This document shows positions 17,048-25,932 of a stretch of 57,474 nt of DNA, piece by piece (position 1 is the stretch's first letter; each line of letters opens with the position of its first letter). This DNA is from an uncultured Lachnospiraceae bacterium (GTDB lineage: Bacteria; Bacillota; Clostridia; Lachnospirales; Lachnospiraceae), in contig CAMBKU010000006.1 in the NCBI GenBank assembly GCA_945868305.1, positions 1 to 57,474 on the forward strand, in the 5' to 3' direction. Both the position numbers and the translations under genes were made by a program. Below the pieces are notes generated by a model that was not told the origin of the DNA, did not search any database, and was given only the letters and a program-made list of their open reading frames with translations.

Positions 17048-18475
17048 ATGACAAAGAAGAAGTTTCTGACATTTTTTAAAAGCCTGAAATTCAGGCTGAT
17101 TATTTTGTTTTTGATTTTTGGCATTCTGCCGGGGGCATTGTTGAGAAGCGGAATGCTTCAGGCATATGAAAAGAAGGCAGTTTCCAACCGAAGCATTGAT
17201 ATTTTAAGTCAGGCAAAGATTCTGGCAAATAGAATGGTGGCAGATGATTATCTGAATGACACATCGGCAGAGGTTCTGACAGCTCAGTTGGAGCAGCTTT
17301 CAACGATTTATGACGGAAGGGTCATTATTATTGATGATACCTTTCGTATTGTTAAGGATACGTATGGGCTGGATCAGAATAAGACAATCATTTCCGAGGA
17401 AGTCATGCAGAGTTTTCGTGGAAAGGAAATGTCAAATTATGATTCGGAAAACCGTTATATCGAAATGACAATTCCGCTGATGCATTCGGATACAAAAGAA
17501 GTAGTGGGTGTCATGCTGGTCAGCGTTTCAACAGACAGTATTCTGTCAAATCTGGAATATTTAAAGACGAGTGTGTTGACGATTCAGGTCATCAGTACCC
17601 TTGTCATTTTTGTGCTTGCTGTGTTTTTGGCAGGGCGGTTGATGAGACCTTTTGCAAAGATTTCTAAATCCATGGAAGAAATTCAGACGGGGTATGGCAG
17701 CAGTGATTTGATGGTAGACGATTATTCTGAGACAGAGGAAATTTCGACTAAATTTAATGAGTTGTCAGCGCGGATGAAGGTGTTAGATGATTCCAGACAG
17801 GAGTTTGTATCCAATGTCTCACATGAGTTAAAGACACCGTTAACCTCCATGAAAGTGCTTGCGGATTCCTTGAATGGTCAGGAAGATGTGCCGATTGAGT
17901 TATATAAGGAATTTATGGCAGATATCGGCGGGGAAATCGAGCGTGAGACAAAAATCATAAATGATTTGCTTTCCCTGGTGAAAATGGATAAGTCTGCGGG
18001 AGATTTAAATATTTCTGCAGTAAATATGAATGAACTGTTAGAGCAGATATTAAAGCGACTGCGCCCAATAGCAGAAAAGCAGCATGTGGATTTGGTGCTT
18101 GAAAGTTTCCGCCCGGTCACAGCAGAAGTGGACGAGGTGAAAATTACGCTGGCGATTACAAATCTCATTGAGAACGGTATTAAATATAATAAGCCGGAAG
18201 GCTGGGTACATGTTTCCTTGAATGCGGATCATCAGTTTTGCTATCTGAAAGTGTCGGATTCAGGAATAGGAATCCCGGAGGAGTCGCTTGAGCATATCTA
18301 TGAACGTTTTTACCGGGTAGACAAATCACATTCCAGAGAAATCGGAGGAACCGGGCTTGGACTTGCCATCACAAGAAATGCGGTATTGATGCATCGTGGA
18401 GCAATCAAGGTATTCAGTACCGTAGGTGAGGGAACGATATTTAATGTTCGCTTGCCTTTAAATTATATAGCATAG
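17048..18475 (+). CDS. Sensor histidine kinase, cognate to the preceding regulator
   Basis: A 475-residue membrane kinase with TM1 (16-34), an extracytoplasmic sensor of about 140 residues, TM2 (176-196), HAMP (about 197-250), HisKA with phospho-acceptor His259 in SNVSHELKTPL, and a HATPase with GGTGLGLAI. ATG 17048 is chosen because AAGGGGA ends seven bases upstream; an earlier in-frame ATG lies inside the regulator gene and lacks a ribosome site. The layout is that of WalK, PhoR and MtrB-type kinases. It is followed by a GerMN lipoprotein gene 13 bases on, a potential extracytoplasmic partner. Confidence 0.92.
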   Translation: MTKKKFLTFFKSLKFRLIILFLIFGILPGALLRSGMLQAYEKKAVSNRSIDILSQAKILANRMVADDYLNDTSAEVLTAQLEQLSTIYDGRVIIIDDTFRIVKDTYGLDQNKTIISEEVMQSFRGKEMSNYDSENRYIEMTIPLMHSDTKEVVGVMLVSVSTDSILSNLEYLKTSVLTIQVISTLVIFVLAVFLAGRLMRPFAKISKSMEEIQTGYGSSDLMVDDYSETEEISTKFNELSARMKVLDDSRQEFVSNVSHELKTPLTSMKVLADSLNGQEDVPIELYKEFMADIGGEIERETKIINDLLSLVKMDKSAGDLNISAVNMNELLEQILKRLRPIAEKQHVDLVLESFRPVTAEVDEVKITLAITNLIENGIKYNKPEGWVHVSLNADHQFCYLKVSDSGIGIPEESLEHIYERFYRVDKSHSREIGGTGLGLAITRNAVLMHRGAIKVFSTVGEGTIFNVRLPLNYIA

Positions 18476-18488
18476 GAGGAGAGAATAC

Positions 18489-19430
18489 TTGAAAAAACTG
18501 GGATTTTTGTTTTTGGCTTTGCTTCTTATGCTCTGCGGTTGTGACAGACAGGCAGAAGAACCAAAGGAAGATTTGGGTTATCAGATATATTATATCAATA
18601 AAGATGGCACAAGAATTGTCGGGAAAGATTATGAAATGCAGGCAGAGGACCGGGACGAGGTGATTCAGGAACTGCTTGTGGCATTGCAGTCGGATTACGG
18701 CAGTGTAGACGTAAAACAGACCATTCCGGCGGAAGTGGGCGTAACAGGATATGAAATGTCGGAAAATCAGCTTTCCGTGAGTTTTGATGCAAACTATTTT
18801 AATATGGATGCGATGACGGAGGTGTTGTGCCGGGCTGCAGTAGTGCGTACTCTGGTGCAGGTACCAGATGTGGCGTGTGTCTCGTTTTATGTGGACGGTG
18901 CGCCGCTTGCGGACAAGAATGGCAATGTAGTCGGTGTTATGACCAACGACAGTTTTGTGGAGAATCCGGGTGAGCAGATCAATGCGATTCAGGAAGCGTC
19001 TGTTACATTGTATTTTGCCAATGAAACGGGGGATGGTCTGGTAAAGGAGACGCAGCAGGTGCATTACAGCAGTAATATCTCCATGGAAAAGTTGGTGGTG
19101 GAACGATTGCTGGCGGGGCCGAAACAAGAGGGAAAACAGTCTGCCATTCCGGCGGGAACAAAGATCGTAAGCGTTTCTACGGTGGACGGCATCTGCTATG
19201 TGAATTTTGATGAGGGATTTTTGAATCAGAATTATGAGATTCAGGAAGCAATTGTCATTTATTCCATTGTGGATTCACTCTCAGAGTTATCTACGGTAAA
19301 TAAGGTGCAGATTGCGGTGAATGGAGATACCAGTGGGAAATACCGGGATGATTTTTCATTCGGTACGTTGTATGATCGAAATCTGGACTATCTTTCCGAG
19401 AAAGGAGAGGAGGGGACAGAGGAAACTTGA
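18489..19430 (+). CDS. Lipoprotein with two GerMN domains
   Basis: A TTG start follows AGGAGGAG by six bases. Residues 1-18 form a lipoprotein signal with lipobox LCGC (Cys18). Two GerMN-like repeats follow: about 45-150 (SVSFDANYFNM) and 165-290 (CYVNFDEGFLNQNYE). GerM of Bacillus acts in sporulation and germination, and LpqB of Actinobacteria, which also carries GerMN, lies downstream of mtrA-mtrB and modulates the kinase. Placement directly after a regulator and kinase suggests a similar role here. Its stop overlaps the start of comEC (TTGA). Confidence 0.85.
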   Translation: MKKLGFLFLALLLMLCGCDRQAEEPKEDLGYQIYYINKDGTRIVGKDYEMQAEDRDEVIQELLVALQSDYGSVDVKQTIPAEVGVTGYEMSENQLSVSFDANYFNMDAMTEVLCRAAVVRTLVQVPDVACVSFYVDGAPLADKNGNVVGVMTNDSFVENPGEQINAIQEASVTLYFANETGDGLVKETQQVHYSSNISMEKLVVERLLAGPKQEGKQSAIPAGTKIVSVSTVDGICYVNFDEGFLNQNYEIQEAIVIYSIVDSLSELSTVNKVQIAVNGDTSGKYRDDFSFGTLYDRNLDYLSEKGEEGTEET

Positions 19431-21751
19431 ATAAACGGCCACTTTGTCAGGCAGCGGTGGGTTTTGTACTTGGGGTGACGTTTGTCCTTCGGGTAGACGG
19501 AATCTGCCTGCTTGCCGCTTTTTGTGTGTTTGGCTGGATGACGGTAGAACTTCTTTATAAAAGGCTGACGGTACGATGGATGGCGCAGGGCGTATTGTTC
19601 TGGCTATTGTTTCTAAGCGGAGTTTTTGTCAGTCAGAAAAATCTGGCGAAAGTCTCGGAGTATCAGTCATGTATCGGCAGTGAACGGCAGATTATCTGTC
19701 AGGGTAGAATTTATAAGAAAGAAAACAAAAACGGCCAAACGATTATTTTCTTAAAAGAATGCATTTTTCAAACAGAATCAACAAATTATTCTTGTAATCA
19801 TATCTTAGTATATTTCGATTCCGATGATTATCCAATCGGGAAAACCATTGTTGTAAAAGGCGTGCTGACACCTTTTCGGGAGGCGCGCAATGAAGGAAAT
19901 TTTGATGAAAAATCTTATTATGCTGCGAAGAAAATTGATTTTAAAGTGACGGAGGCACAGGTGCTTGGGCTGTATGGGAAAACAAATGTGCTTGTACAGG
20001 AACTTGATTTTTTGGCGGAGAATTTGCGGGCTACTTATGCAGAATGTATGACTGAGCGCAATTCTGGCGTAATGACAGGTATGGTGTTGGGGGATAAATC
20101 TCTGCTTAATGCGGACGTAAAATCCATGTATCAGAAGTCCGGCCTTGGTCATGTGTTGTGCGTATCTGGCTTGCATCTTTCGGTTATTGGCATGACACTA
20201 TACCGTTTTTGGCGAAAAAGAGGAAGCTCTTATCTGTTTTCCGGGCTGTTTTGCGGTAGCATTGTGTTTTGTTTCGCAGTTATGAGTGGTTTTGAAGTAT
20301 CGGCGAAGCGGGCAGTGCTCATGTTTATCCTTTTACTGACTGCAAACTGGATTGGCAGGAGTTATGATTCCATAACGGCACTTGCAGCAGTGGTAATTTT
20401 TCTGCTTGCAGAAAATCCGTTTCTTATTTTTTATGCGGGCTTTTTGTTTTCAGTTGGTGCAGTTATAGGTGTAGTGGTGGTGGGAGAGCGGCTGGTCAAA
20501 GGATTTGAAGTAAAAAACAGGCTGGCTCAAAATATTAGTGTCAGTCTCGGTATCCAACTTGTGACGATTCCGTTGACAGCATGCTATTATTATGAAATCC
20601 CGGTATATGCGATTTTGATCAACCTGCTTTTGCTGCCTTTTATGGGAATTATTCTTTTTTGCGGCATATTGGGTGGTGCGGCAGGGATTTTTTCTTCAGG
20701 TCTTGCACATGTTATTTTGTATCTGCCGGATTTAATGCTTAGTGGATATGAAAAGGTGTGCAGTGCTTTTTTGGGACTGCCAGGAGCCATATGTATTATA
20801 GGAGATCCAGGGGAAGACAGGTTGATGGTCTATTATATTTTTCTATCGGGAATAGTTGTCCTACTGGGGCAAAGAAAAAGGAAAACAGCTGTTGTTGGAA
20901 TTTTTACAGCTTTGCTGATACTCTTTGCACCAAAAAGCAGGAGAATGGAAATCGATGTTTTGGATGTGGGGCAGGGAGATGGCATTTATCTTTGCACAAA
21001 AAGCGGAATATCCATGTTTATAGACGGCGGTAGCAGTGATGTCTCCGGAGTGGGAACTTACCGTATACTTCCTTTTTTAAAAGCAAAAGGAGTAAAAAAG
21101 ATAAGCTATTGGTTTGTGAGTCATACGGATGCGGATCATGTAAATGGACTGAAAGAAATTTTGGAGTCGGGGTATTCGATTGAGAATATCGTGTTTTCGG
21201 AAAAGGTGCTTCAGAACGAAGCTTATGAAAAACTGAGAGGTGAAATACAAAAGCAAGGGATTCCTGTTTTATTCATGGAGCAGGGGGAAAAATTGCAGAT
21301 GGAAGGAGAAGCTATTCAGTGTGTGTTTCCTTCCACAGATTATTCCGTGGAAGAGGCAAATGCAGGCTCTACGGTGCTGCTCTATGAAACGGAGGGATTT
21401 CGTGGATTGCTGACAGGGGACATTTCATCGGAGGAGGAAACATGGATGCTGGAACATGAAAAATTGCCGGAACTGTCTTTCTATAAGGCGGCACATCACG
21501 GCTCCAATTATTCTAATTCAGAGCAATTTTTAAATGAATTGTCCCCGGAGGTATGTGTGGTTTCCTGCGGCCTATATAACCGTTATGGACATCCGGGAAA
21601 GGAGGCGGTTATGCATATGGAGGAGGCATCCGGTGATGTTTTTTATACGATGGAGGGTGGTCAGATTAAAATACAGATGCAAGAGGAAAGTTTTACGGTA
21701 CAAAAGTATACAAACCCGCTTGAAGTCGATACTTATCCTATGCTAAAATAA
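19427..21751 (+). CDS. comEC: ComEC/Rec2 DNA uptake channel with metallo-beta-lactamase domain
   Basis: Carries single-stranded DNA across the membrane during transformation. The 774-residue protein has an N-terminal hydrophobic pair, an OB-like soluble segment, the Competence domain with many membrane helices (GLHLSVIGM and KRAVLMF motifs, about 210-480), and a C-terminal metallo-beta-lactamase domain from about residue 507 (DVGQGDG, SHTDADHVNG, AAHHGSNYSNS). All zinc motifs are present, so the nuclease part may be active. TTG start overlaps the stop of the GerMN gene. No frameshift is seen. Confidence 0.95.
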   Translation: MNKRPLCQAAVGFVLGVTFVLRVDGICLLAAFCVFGWMTVELLYKRLTVRWMAQGVLFWLLFLSGVFVSQKNLAKVSEYQSCIGSERQIICQGRIYKKENKNGQTIIFLKECIFQTESTNYSCNHILVYFDSDDYPIGKTIVVKGVLTPFREARNEGNFDEKSYYAAKKIDFKVTEAQVLGLYGKTNVLVQELDFLAENLRATYAECMTERNSGVMTGMVLGDKSLLNADVKSMYQKSGLGHVLCVSGLHLSVIGMTLYRFWRKRGSSYLFSGLFCGSIVFCFAVMSGFEVSAKRAVLMFILLLTANWIGRSYDSITALAAVVIFLLAENPFLIFYAGFLFSVGAVIGVVVVGERLVKGFEVKNRLAQNISVSLGIQLVTIPLTACYYYEIPVYAILINLLLLPFMGIILFCGILGGAAGIFSSGLAHVILYLPDLMLSGYEKVCSAFLGLPGAICIIGDPGEDRLMVYYIFLSGIVVLLGQRKRKTAVVGIFTALLILFAPKSRRMEIDVLDVGQGDGIYLCTKSGISMFIDGGSSDVSGVGTYRILPFLKAKGVKKISYWFVSHTDADHVNGLKEILESGYSIENIVFSEKVLQNEAYEKLRGEIQKQGIPVLFMEQGEKLQMEGEAIQCVFPSTDYSVEEANAGSTVLLYETEGFRGLLTGDISSEEETWMLEHEKLPELSFYKAAHHGSNYSNSEQFLNELSPEVCVVSCGLYNRYGHPGKEAVMHMEEASGDVFYTMEGGQIKIQMQEESFTVQKYTNPLEVDTYPMLK

Positions 21752-21756
21752 AGTTT

Positions 21757-22752
21757 ATGAAAACAATAGACGAGGATATTAAAAACGGACAATTTAAACG
21801 AATATATCTGCTGTATGGCGAAGAAGCATATCTAAAGCATCAGTATAAGCGAAAACTGAAACAGGCGTTGGTTGCATCGGATGATACTATGAATTTTTCG
21901 GCATTTGAGGGAAAGGACACCAATCCGAAAGCTGTCATTGATTTGGCGGAGACACTTCCTTTCTTTGCGGAAAGACGTCTGATTCTCATTGAAAACAGCG
22001 GGTTTTTTAAAAATTCCTGTGAAGATTTGGCGGCATATCTGCCGGAAATGCCAGAAAGTACCTGTATCATTTTTGTGGAGGAGGAAATCGACAAGCGCTC
22101 CAAAATGTATAAGGCGGCTCAAAAGACAGGAAGTGTCGTGGAATTTAAAAAACAGACGGATGAGGTTCTGATGCGCTGGATTCTTGGCAGACTAAAGAAA
22201 GAAAATCGAAAGATCACGGGGGCTGTGATGCAGCTTTTTCTTAGCAGAACCGGAACGGATATGGAAAATATCGACCGGGAACTGGAAAAATTGATTTGCT
22301 ATACAATGGGAAAAGAAGTTATTGAGGCTGAGGATGTGGAAGCAGTCTGCGTGGGACAGACCACGAATAAGATTTTTGAAATGGTGAATGCAATTGCTGA
22401 GAAGAACCAGAAAAAGGCACTTTCGCTTTATTATGATCTCATTGCGTTGAAGGAGCCGCCGATGCGTATATTGTTTTTGATTACGAGACAGTTTCAGATT
22501 TTACTTCAGGTGAAAGAATTGCGGCGTCTGGGCTTTGATAACAAAGCAATTGCATCTAAAGCCGGCGTACCGGAGTTTGCGGTTAGAAGAAATCTTGTTC
22601 AGGCAAAGAGCTTTTCGGCAAAGGAACTTCGGGCAGCGATTGAGGACGGTGTGCAGGCAGAGGAGGATACAAAGACCGGACGAATGACAGATCAGCTTGC
22701 AGTGGAAGTCTTTTTGATTCGTTACAGCGCAAAAAAAGAAACATCAGTATGA
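21757..22752 (+). CDS. holA: DNA polymerase III delta subunit
   Basis: Clamp-loader subunit that opens the sliding clamp. The 331-residue length is normal, and the start MKTIDEDIKNGQFKRIYLLYG is typical for Firmicute HolA, with ENSGFF and the C-terminal helical collar region present. It begins five bases after the comEC stop, the same order as in Bacillus. Its stop codon lies in the loop of a shared terminator hairpin. Confidence 0.92.
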   Translation: MKTIDEDIKNGQFKRIYLLYGEEAYLKHQYKRKLKQALVASDDTMNFSAFEGKDTNPKAVIDLAETLPFFAERRLILIENSGFFKNSCEDLAAYLPEMPESTCIIFVEEEIDKRSKMYKAAQKTGSVVEFKKQTDEVLMRWILGRLKKENRKITGAVMQLFLSRTGTDMENIDRELEKLICYTMGKEVIEAEDVEAVCVGQTTNKIFEMVNAIAEKNQKKALSLYYDLIALKEPPMRILFLITRQFQILLQVKELRRLGFDNKAIASKAGVPEFAVRRNLVQAKSFSAKELRAAIEDGVQAEEDTKTGRMTDQLAVEVFLIRYSAKKETSV

Positions 22753-22770
22753 CGGTACTGATGTTTCTTT
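22735..22770. terminator. Bidirectional terminator between holA and rpsT
   Basis: AAAGAAACATCAGTA (22735-22749) pairs perfectly with TACTGATGTTTCTTT (22756-22770); the holA stop codon is in the six-base loop. A runs before and T runs after make it active both ways for these convergent genes. Confidence 0.85.
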
Positions 22771-22831
22771 TGGTTGTTTATGTATGGAAAGCAGCAGCAT
22801 ATGCTTTCCGAAATTTCAAGTTTGTTCCAGA

Positions 22832-23095
22832 TTAAGCGATTTTGTTAACAGCTTTTGTTAAACGGGAAATCTTTCTGGAAGAATTATTTTTATGATATAC
22901 ACCTTTGGAAGCAGCCTTGCTGATTTCAGCAATTGCTTCTGTCAAAGCAGCTTCTGCAGCAGCCTTATCGTTTGCTGTAACAGCAGCTTCTACTTTTTTA
23001 ATAGATGTTTTAACTCTGGATTTGATTGCCTTGTTTCTGGCAGCCTTTGTCTCATTTACTAAAATTCTTTTCTTTGCAGATTTGATGTTAGCCAA
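22832..23095 (-). CDS. rpsT: 30S ribosomal protein S20
   Basis: An 87-residue basic protein starting (M)ANIKSAKKRILVNE, the standard S20 N-terminus, which binds 16S rRNA. The start is TTG at 23095-23093, seven bases after the GGAGGT ribosome site; an upstream TTG overlapping that site is rejected. A UUG start is also used for rpsT in Escherichia coli, where it matters for autoregulation. The minus-strand orientation within a plus-strand block matches the divergent rpsT in Bacillus. Confidence 0.97.
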   Translation of the reverse strand: MANIKSAKKRILVNETKAARNKAIKSRVKTSIKKVEAAVTANDKAAAEAALTEAIAEISKAASKGVYHKNNSSRKISRLTKAVNKIA

Positions 23096-23189
23096 CCTGT
23101 ACACCTCCAATATACTGTGAAATAAATGATATTCGTCTTTATTACATCGGAGCCGGACACGGACGTCTCGATGTAAAACATACTATAGT

Positions 23190-23218
23190 ATTGTAGCTTT
23201 CAAAAGGAAATCTGTCAA
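23190..23218 (-). promoter_or_regulatory. Sigma-A promoter of rpsT
   Basis: On the minus strand TTGACA (23218-23213), 17 bases, TACAAT (23195-23190). The leader of roughly 90 bases before the TTG start contains no obvious hairpin. Confidence 0.85.
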
Positions 23219-23248
23219 TACATATTTCTGTTTTTTTTGCAAAAAATA

Positions 23249-23442
23249 GTTATTATTCACAGCCGATATGGATTTGCAGACAGAATCGTCATGCTGGTAT
23301 GTAAGAAGCTGTCTGTAAATCCATATCGAACCTGTGAAGCAGGAACTCTACCCACATAAGAAAAATAGTAAGTAGTAAAGCTACGGCAAACAGCTTTGCT
23401 GGTTGATTTTGCGCATGTGGGTGGAGGGCTGTGAATAGTAAC
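23249..23442. other. Strongly foldable three-way-junction element between rpsT and gpr
   Basis: This fills the only gene-free stretch of the rpsT-gpr gap. Four helices fit together without conflict: P1 pairs 23249-23263 with 23428-23442 (15 pairs); P2 pairs CGATATGGATTT... at 23264-23283 with 23309-23328 (20 pairs, one G-U); P3 pairs CTCTACCCACAT (23346-23357) with ATGTGGGTGGAG (23415-23426); P4 pairs 23373-23382 with 23392-23401. P1 runs straight into P2 and one base separates P3 from P1. A second option pairs TTCACAG (23256-23262) with CTGTGAA (23332-23338), competing with P1. It could be a structured RNA or a palindromic interspersed repeat; I recognise no known riboswitch motif in it. Confidence 0.6.
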
Positions 23443-23491
23443 AGAACATAGAAATGCGAGGCAAAAAGGAAAGCATGCAGGTGGTGGAAAA

Positions 23492-24451
23492 ATGTACGAG
23501 ATAAGAACAGACCTTGCACTGGAGGCAAGGGAAAAATTTGAGGAGGACAATATTGAAGTAAAGGGTGTTGTGCTGGAGGAAAAGAATGTTGGAAAGGATA
23601 TGCTGATTTCCAAGGTGGTGATTGAGACAGAGAATGGGGCAAAAAGTATGGGAAAGCCAAAGGGAACCTATATTACGCTGGAGGCTCCCAATATGATGGA
23701 AGACAATGAGGATTATCACAGAGAAATCTCCGAGGAACTTGCACGGATTATACGTGAGCTGGTGCCACTTGAAAAAAAAGATGTGTCTATCCTCGTGGTA
23801 GGGCTTGGAAACCGGGAGGTTACGCCAGATGCGTTGGGACCGAATGTGGTGGATAATCTTTTTATCACGCGTCATATGATACGGGAATTCGGCACTTATG
23901 CACTGGGAGAGGAGCATACAAACCAGATTAGCGGTATCGTTCCGGGAGTTATGGCGCAGACGGGAATGGAAAGTCTGGAAATTGTGCAGGGTGTTGTAAA
24001 GCAGACAAAACCGGATTACATTGTGGTTATTGATGCCCTTGCTGCGCGAAGTGTCAAGAGGCTTAACCGGACAATACAGATTACGGATGCTGGTATCCAT
24101 CCTGGTTCTGGTGTTGGCAATTATCGGAATGGCATCAGTAAGGAAAGCCTGGGTGTACCGGTGATTGCCATTGGTGTGCCTACTGTTGTGGATGCCGCAA
24201 CTATTGTGAATGATACGATGAGCAGCCTGATTGGAGCAATGACGGAGGCAGAGCACTTAAAAAAGATAGGGAATTCTTTGAATGCATTGGAGGAATCGGA
24301 AAAACATGAACTGTTTAGGGAACTGTTATCCCCTTATTTAAATGCAATGTTTGTGACTCCAAAAGATATTGACGAATCTATAAAGCAGATTAGTTTTACT
24401 CTTTCGGAAGGGCTTAATATGGCATTTCAAAACCAGGAGAACTTGTCATAA
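23492..24451 (+). CDS. gpr: GPR germination endoprotease for small acid-soluble spore proteins
   Basis: Degrades SASPs during spore germination. The 319-residue protein contains the family segments IRTDLALEA (4-12), VGLGNREVTPDALGP, IDALAARSV, GIHPGSGVGN and VPVIAIGVPTVVDA. In Bacillus megaterium the zymogen loses about 15 N-terminal residues by cutting after the Asp of RTD; here only seven residues precede that point, so the prosegment would be short. No earlier in-frame start is present. The next gene is spoIIP, as in Bacillus. Confidence 0.96.
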   Translation: MYEIRTDLALEAREKFEEDNIEVKGVVLEEKNVGKDMLISKVVIETENGAKSMGKPKGTYITLEAPNMMEDNEDYHREISEELARIIRELVPLEKKDVSILVVGLGNREVTPDALGPNVVDNLFITRHMIREFGTYALGEEHTNQISGIVPGVMAQTGMESLEIVQGVVKQTKPDYIVVIDALAARSVKRLNRTIQITDAGIHPGSGVGNYRNGISKESLGVPVIAIGVPTVVDAATIVNDTMSSLIGAMTEAEHLKKIGNSLNALEESEKHELFRELLSPYLNAMFVTPKDIDESIKQISFTLSEGLNMAFQNQENLS

Positions 24452-24525
24452 GAAAAAAGAAGCTGCATATAATATAGTGTTTCTTACAGAAAAATAGCTT
24501 GTCAGACAAAGGGGAATCAGGATGC

Positions 24526-25806
24526 ATGCAAAAGAGCAGAGGAAAGATGGCGGGGCAGCTTGCGTCAATAGCTGTTTTGATTTTTATGGCATTTTTATGC
24601 TTTCACATGAAAAAACAGGAAACTTATGAATCGTTGTCCGATCGGATTGTGGCTGAAGTAAAAAGCGTAATGTTCCGGCAGACAGCGAAGCAATACGCTA
24701 TGCAGATTGGCTATATTATGGAGAATGAAGGTGAAAGTAAAACGGCGGTGCAGATGGTACTTGATATGTCCCGCCGTCTGTTCCCTGTTTCAGGATACAT
24801 AGATACATCACAAAATTATGAGACACAGGTGGAAAGTAAATTTTCTTACGAGGAAATTGTGGCAATGGAAGCGGCAGATGAAATGGAAGTGGCAGATGGT
24901 ACAGATAATGAAGCACAGCAGATTCAAACCGCAAATGGTGGGGATTCCGGAAGAGAGAGCGGCTGTGCCAACACAGTGACTGCTACAGAAAATACGGCAA
25001 ATAGTAAAAATACGACGGGATTTCAATTGAGCCAGTCGCCGAAAGCAGATATTTCATTGGATAAATTGAATGATTTTGATTATTTAATACATAATTTTTA
25101 TGTTGTAGATAAAACAACAACAATTACCAGTGAGCAGTTAAATGCTTCCAATCTGCTTTCCAGAGATATGAAACTTACTACTCCTGCAGACCAGCCGCAG
25201 ATTTTGATTTATCATACGCATTCTCAGGAGGGCTATGTGGATTCTGTACCTGGAGATTCTTCCACGACAGTCATGGGGGTAGGAGAATATTTGGCAGAAC
25301 TTTTGCGTGACCGTTATGGATTAAATGTCATTCATCATACCGGCGAGTATGATGTGAAGGACAGGGATCATGCCTATTCGGAGGCGGGTCCGGCCTTAGA
25401 GCAGTTACTTGCCCAAAATCCGAGCATAGAAGTGGTTATTGATCTGCATCGGGATGGTGTGGCAGATACCACCAGACTTGTAACGAATGTCAACGGAAAA
25501 CAGATGGCATCCATTATGTTTTTTAATGGGTTAAGCCGTACGACTTCTACGGGGGATATATCGTATTTGTATAATCCGAATTTACAGGATAATCTGGCAT
25601 TTTCTTTTCAGATGCAGCTTAAGGCAGAACAGTATTATCCGGGGCTTGCACGGCCGATATATCTAAAGGGCTATCGCTATAATATGCATTATTGTCCAAA
25701 ATCGCTGTTGGTGGAAGTCGGCGCCCAGACTAATACGGTGGATGAGGCGATGAGTGCAATGGAACCGCTTGCGGATGTGCTGTATCGCGTACTTACTGGA
25801 AATTAA
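24526..25806 (+). CDS. spoIIP: Stage II sporulation protein P
   Basis: Peptidoglycan amidase/endopeptidase of the DMP machine that drives engulfment. Residues about 8-24 form a membrane anchor, residues 30-220 a variable linker, and the C-terminal half holds the SpoIIP domain with IYHTHSQEGY, VVIDLHRDG and LVEVGAQTNT. ATG 24526 is chosen behind AAAGGGGAA; an in-frame TTG 27 bases upstream has no ribosome site. It lies 74 bases after gpr. Confidence 0.94.
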   Translation: MQKSRGKMAGQLASIAVLIFMAFLCFHMKKQETYESLSDRIVAEVKSVMFRQTAKQYAMQIGYIMENEGESKTAVQMVLDMSRRLFPVSGYIDTSQNYETQVESKFSYEEIVAMEAADEMEVADGTDNEAQQIQTANGGDSGRESGCANTVTATENTANSKNTTGFQLSQSPKADISLDKLNDFDYLIHNFYVVDKTTTITSEQLNASNLLSRDMKLTTPADQPQILIYHTHSQEGYVDSVPGDSSTTVMGVGEYLAELLRDRYGLNVIHHTGEYDVKDRDHAYSEAGPALEQLLAQNPSIEVVIDLHRDGVADTTRLVTNVNGKQMASIMFFNGLSRTTSTGDISYLYNPNLQDNLAFSFQMQLKAEQYYPGLARPIYLKGYRYNMHYCPKSLLVEVGAQTNTVDEAMSAMEPLADVLYRVLTGN

Positions 25807-25839
25807 GGGCATATATTTCTTAAGAAAATATAAAATAGT

Positions 25840-25869
25840 TTGAAAACAGGTTTCTTCCGTCTGGATAAT
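25840..25869 (+). promoter_or_regulatory. Probable promoter of the alcohol dehydrogenase gene
   Basis: TTGAAA (25840-25845), 18 bases, GATAAT (25864-25869). A near-palindrome TTTCTTAAGAAA (25817-25828) lies just upstream and could be an operator. Confidence 0.5.
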
Positions 25870-25932
25870 GTGGTATTCTAAAGATAACAAAAAGATATTA
25901 TCAGAAAGTATGGAGAAGGAGGATTTATTAGT

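Noticed and set aside
18441..19127. Minus-strand open frame of 228 codons
   Set aside because: Shadow of the GerMN lipoprotein gene; composition is His/Arg-rich noise and no start signal is present.
23381..24256. Minus-strand open frame of 291 codons
   Set aside because: It lies antisense to gpr and the structured element; no ribosome site or family resemblance, and gpr is unmistakable.
25817..25828. TTTCTTAAGAAA as a Rex operator of the alcohol dehydrogenase
   Set aside because: It does not match the TTGTGA/TCACAA-type Rex site well enough; kept only as a possible palindrome.
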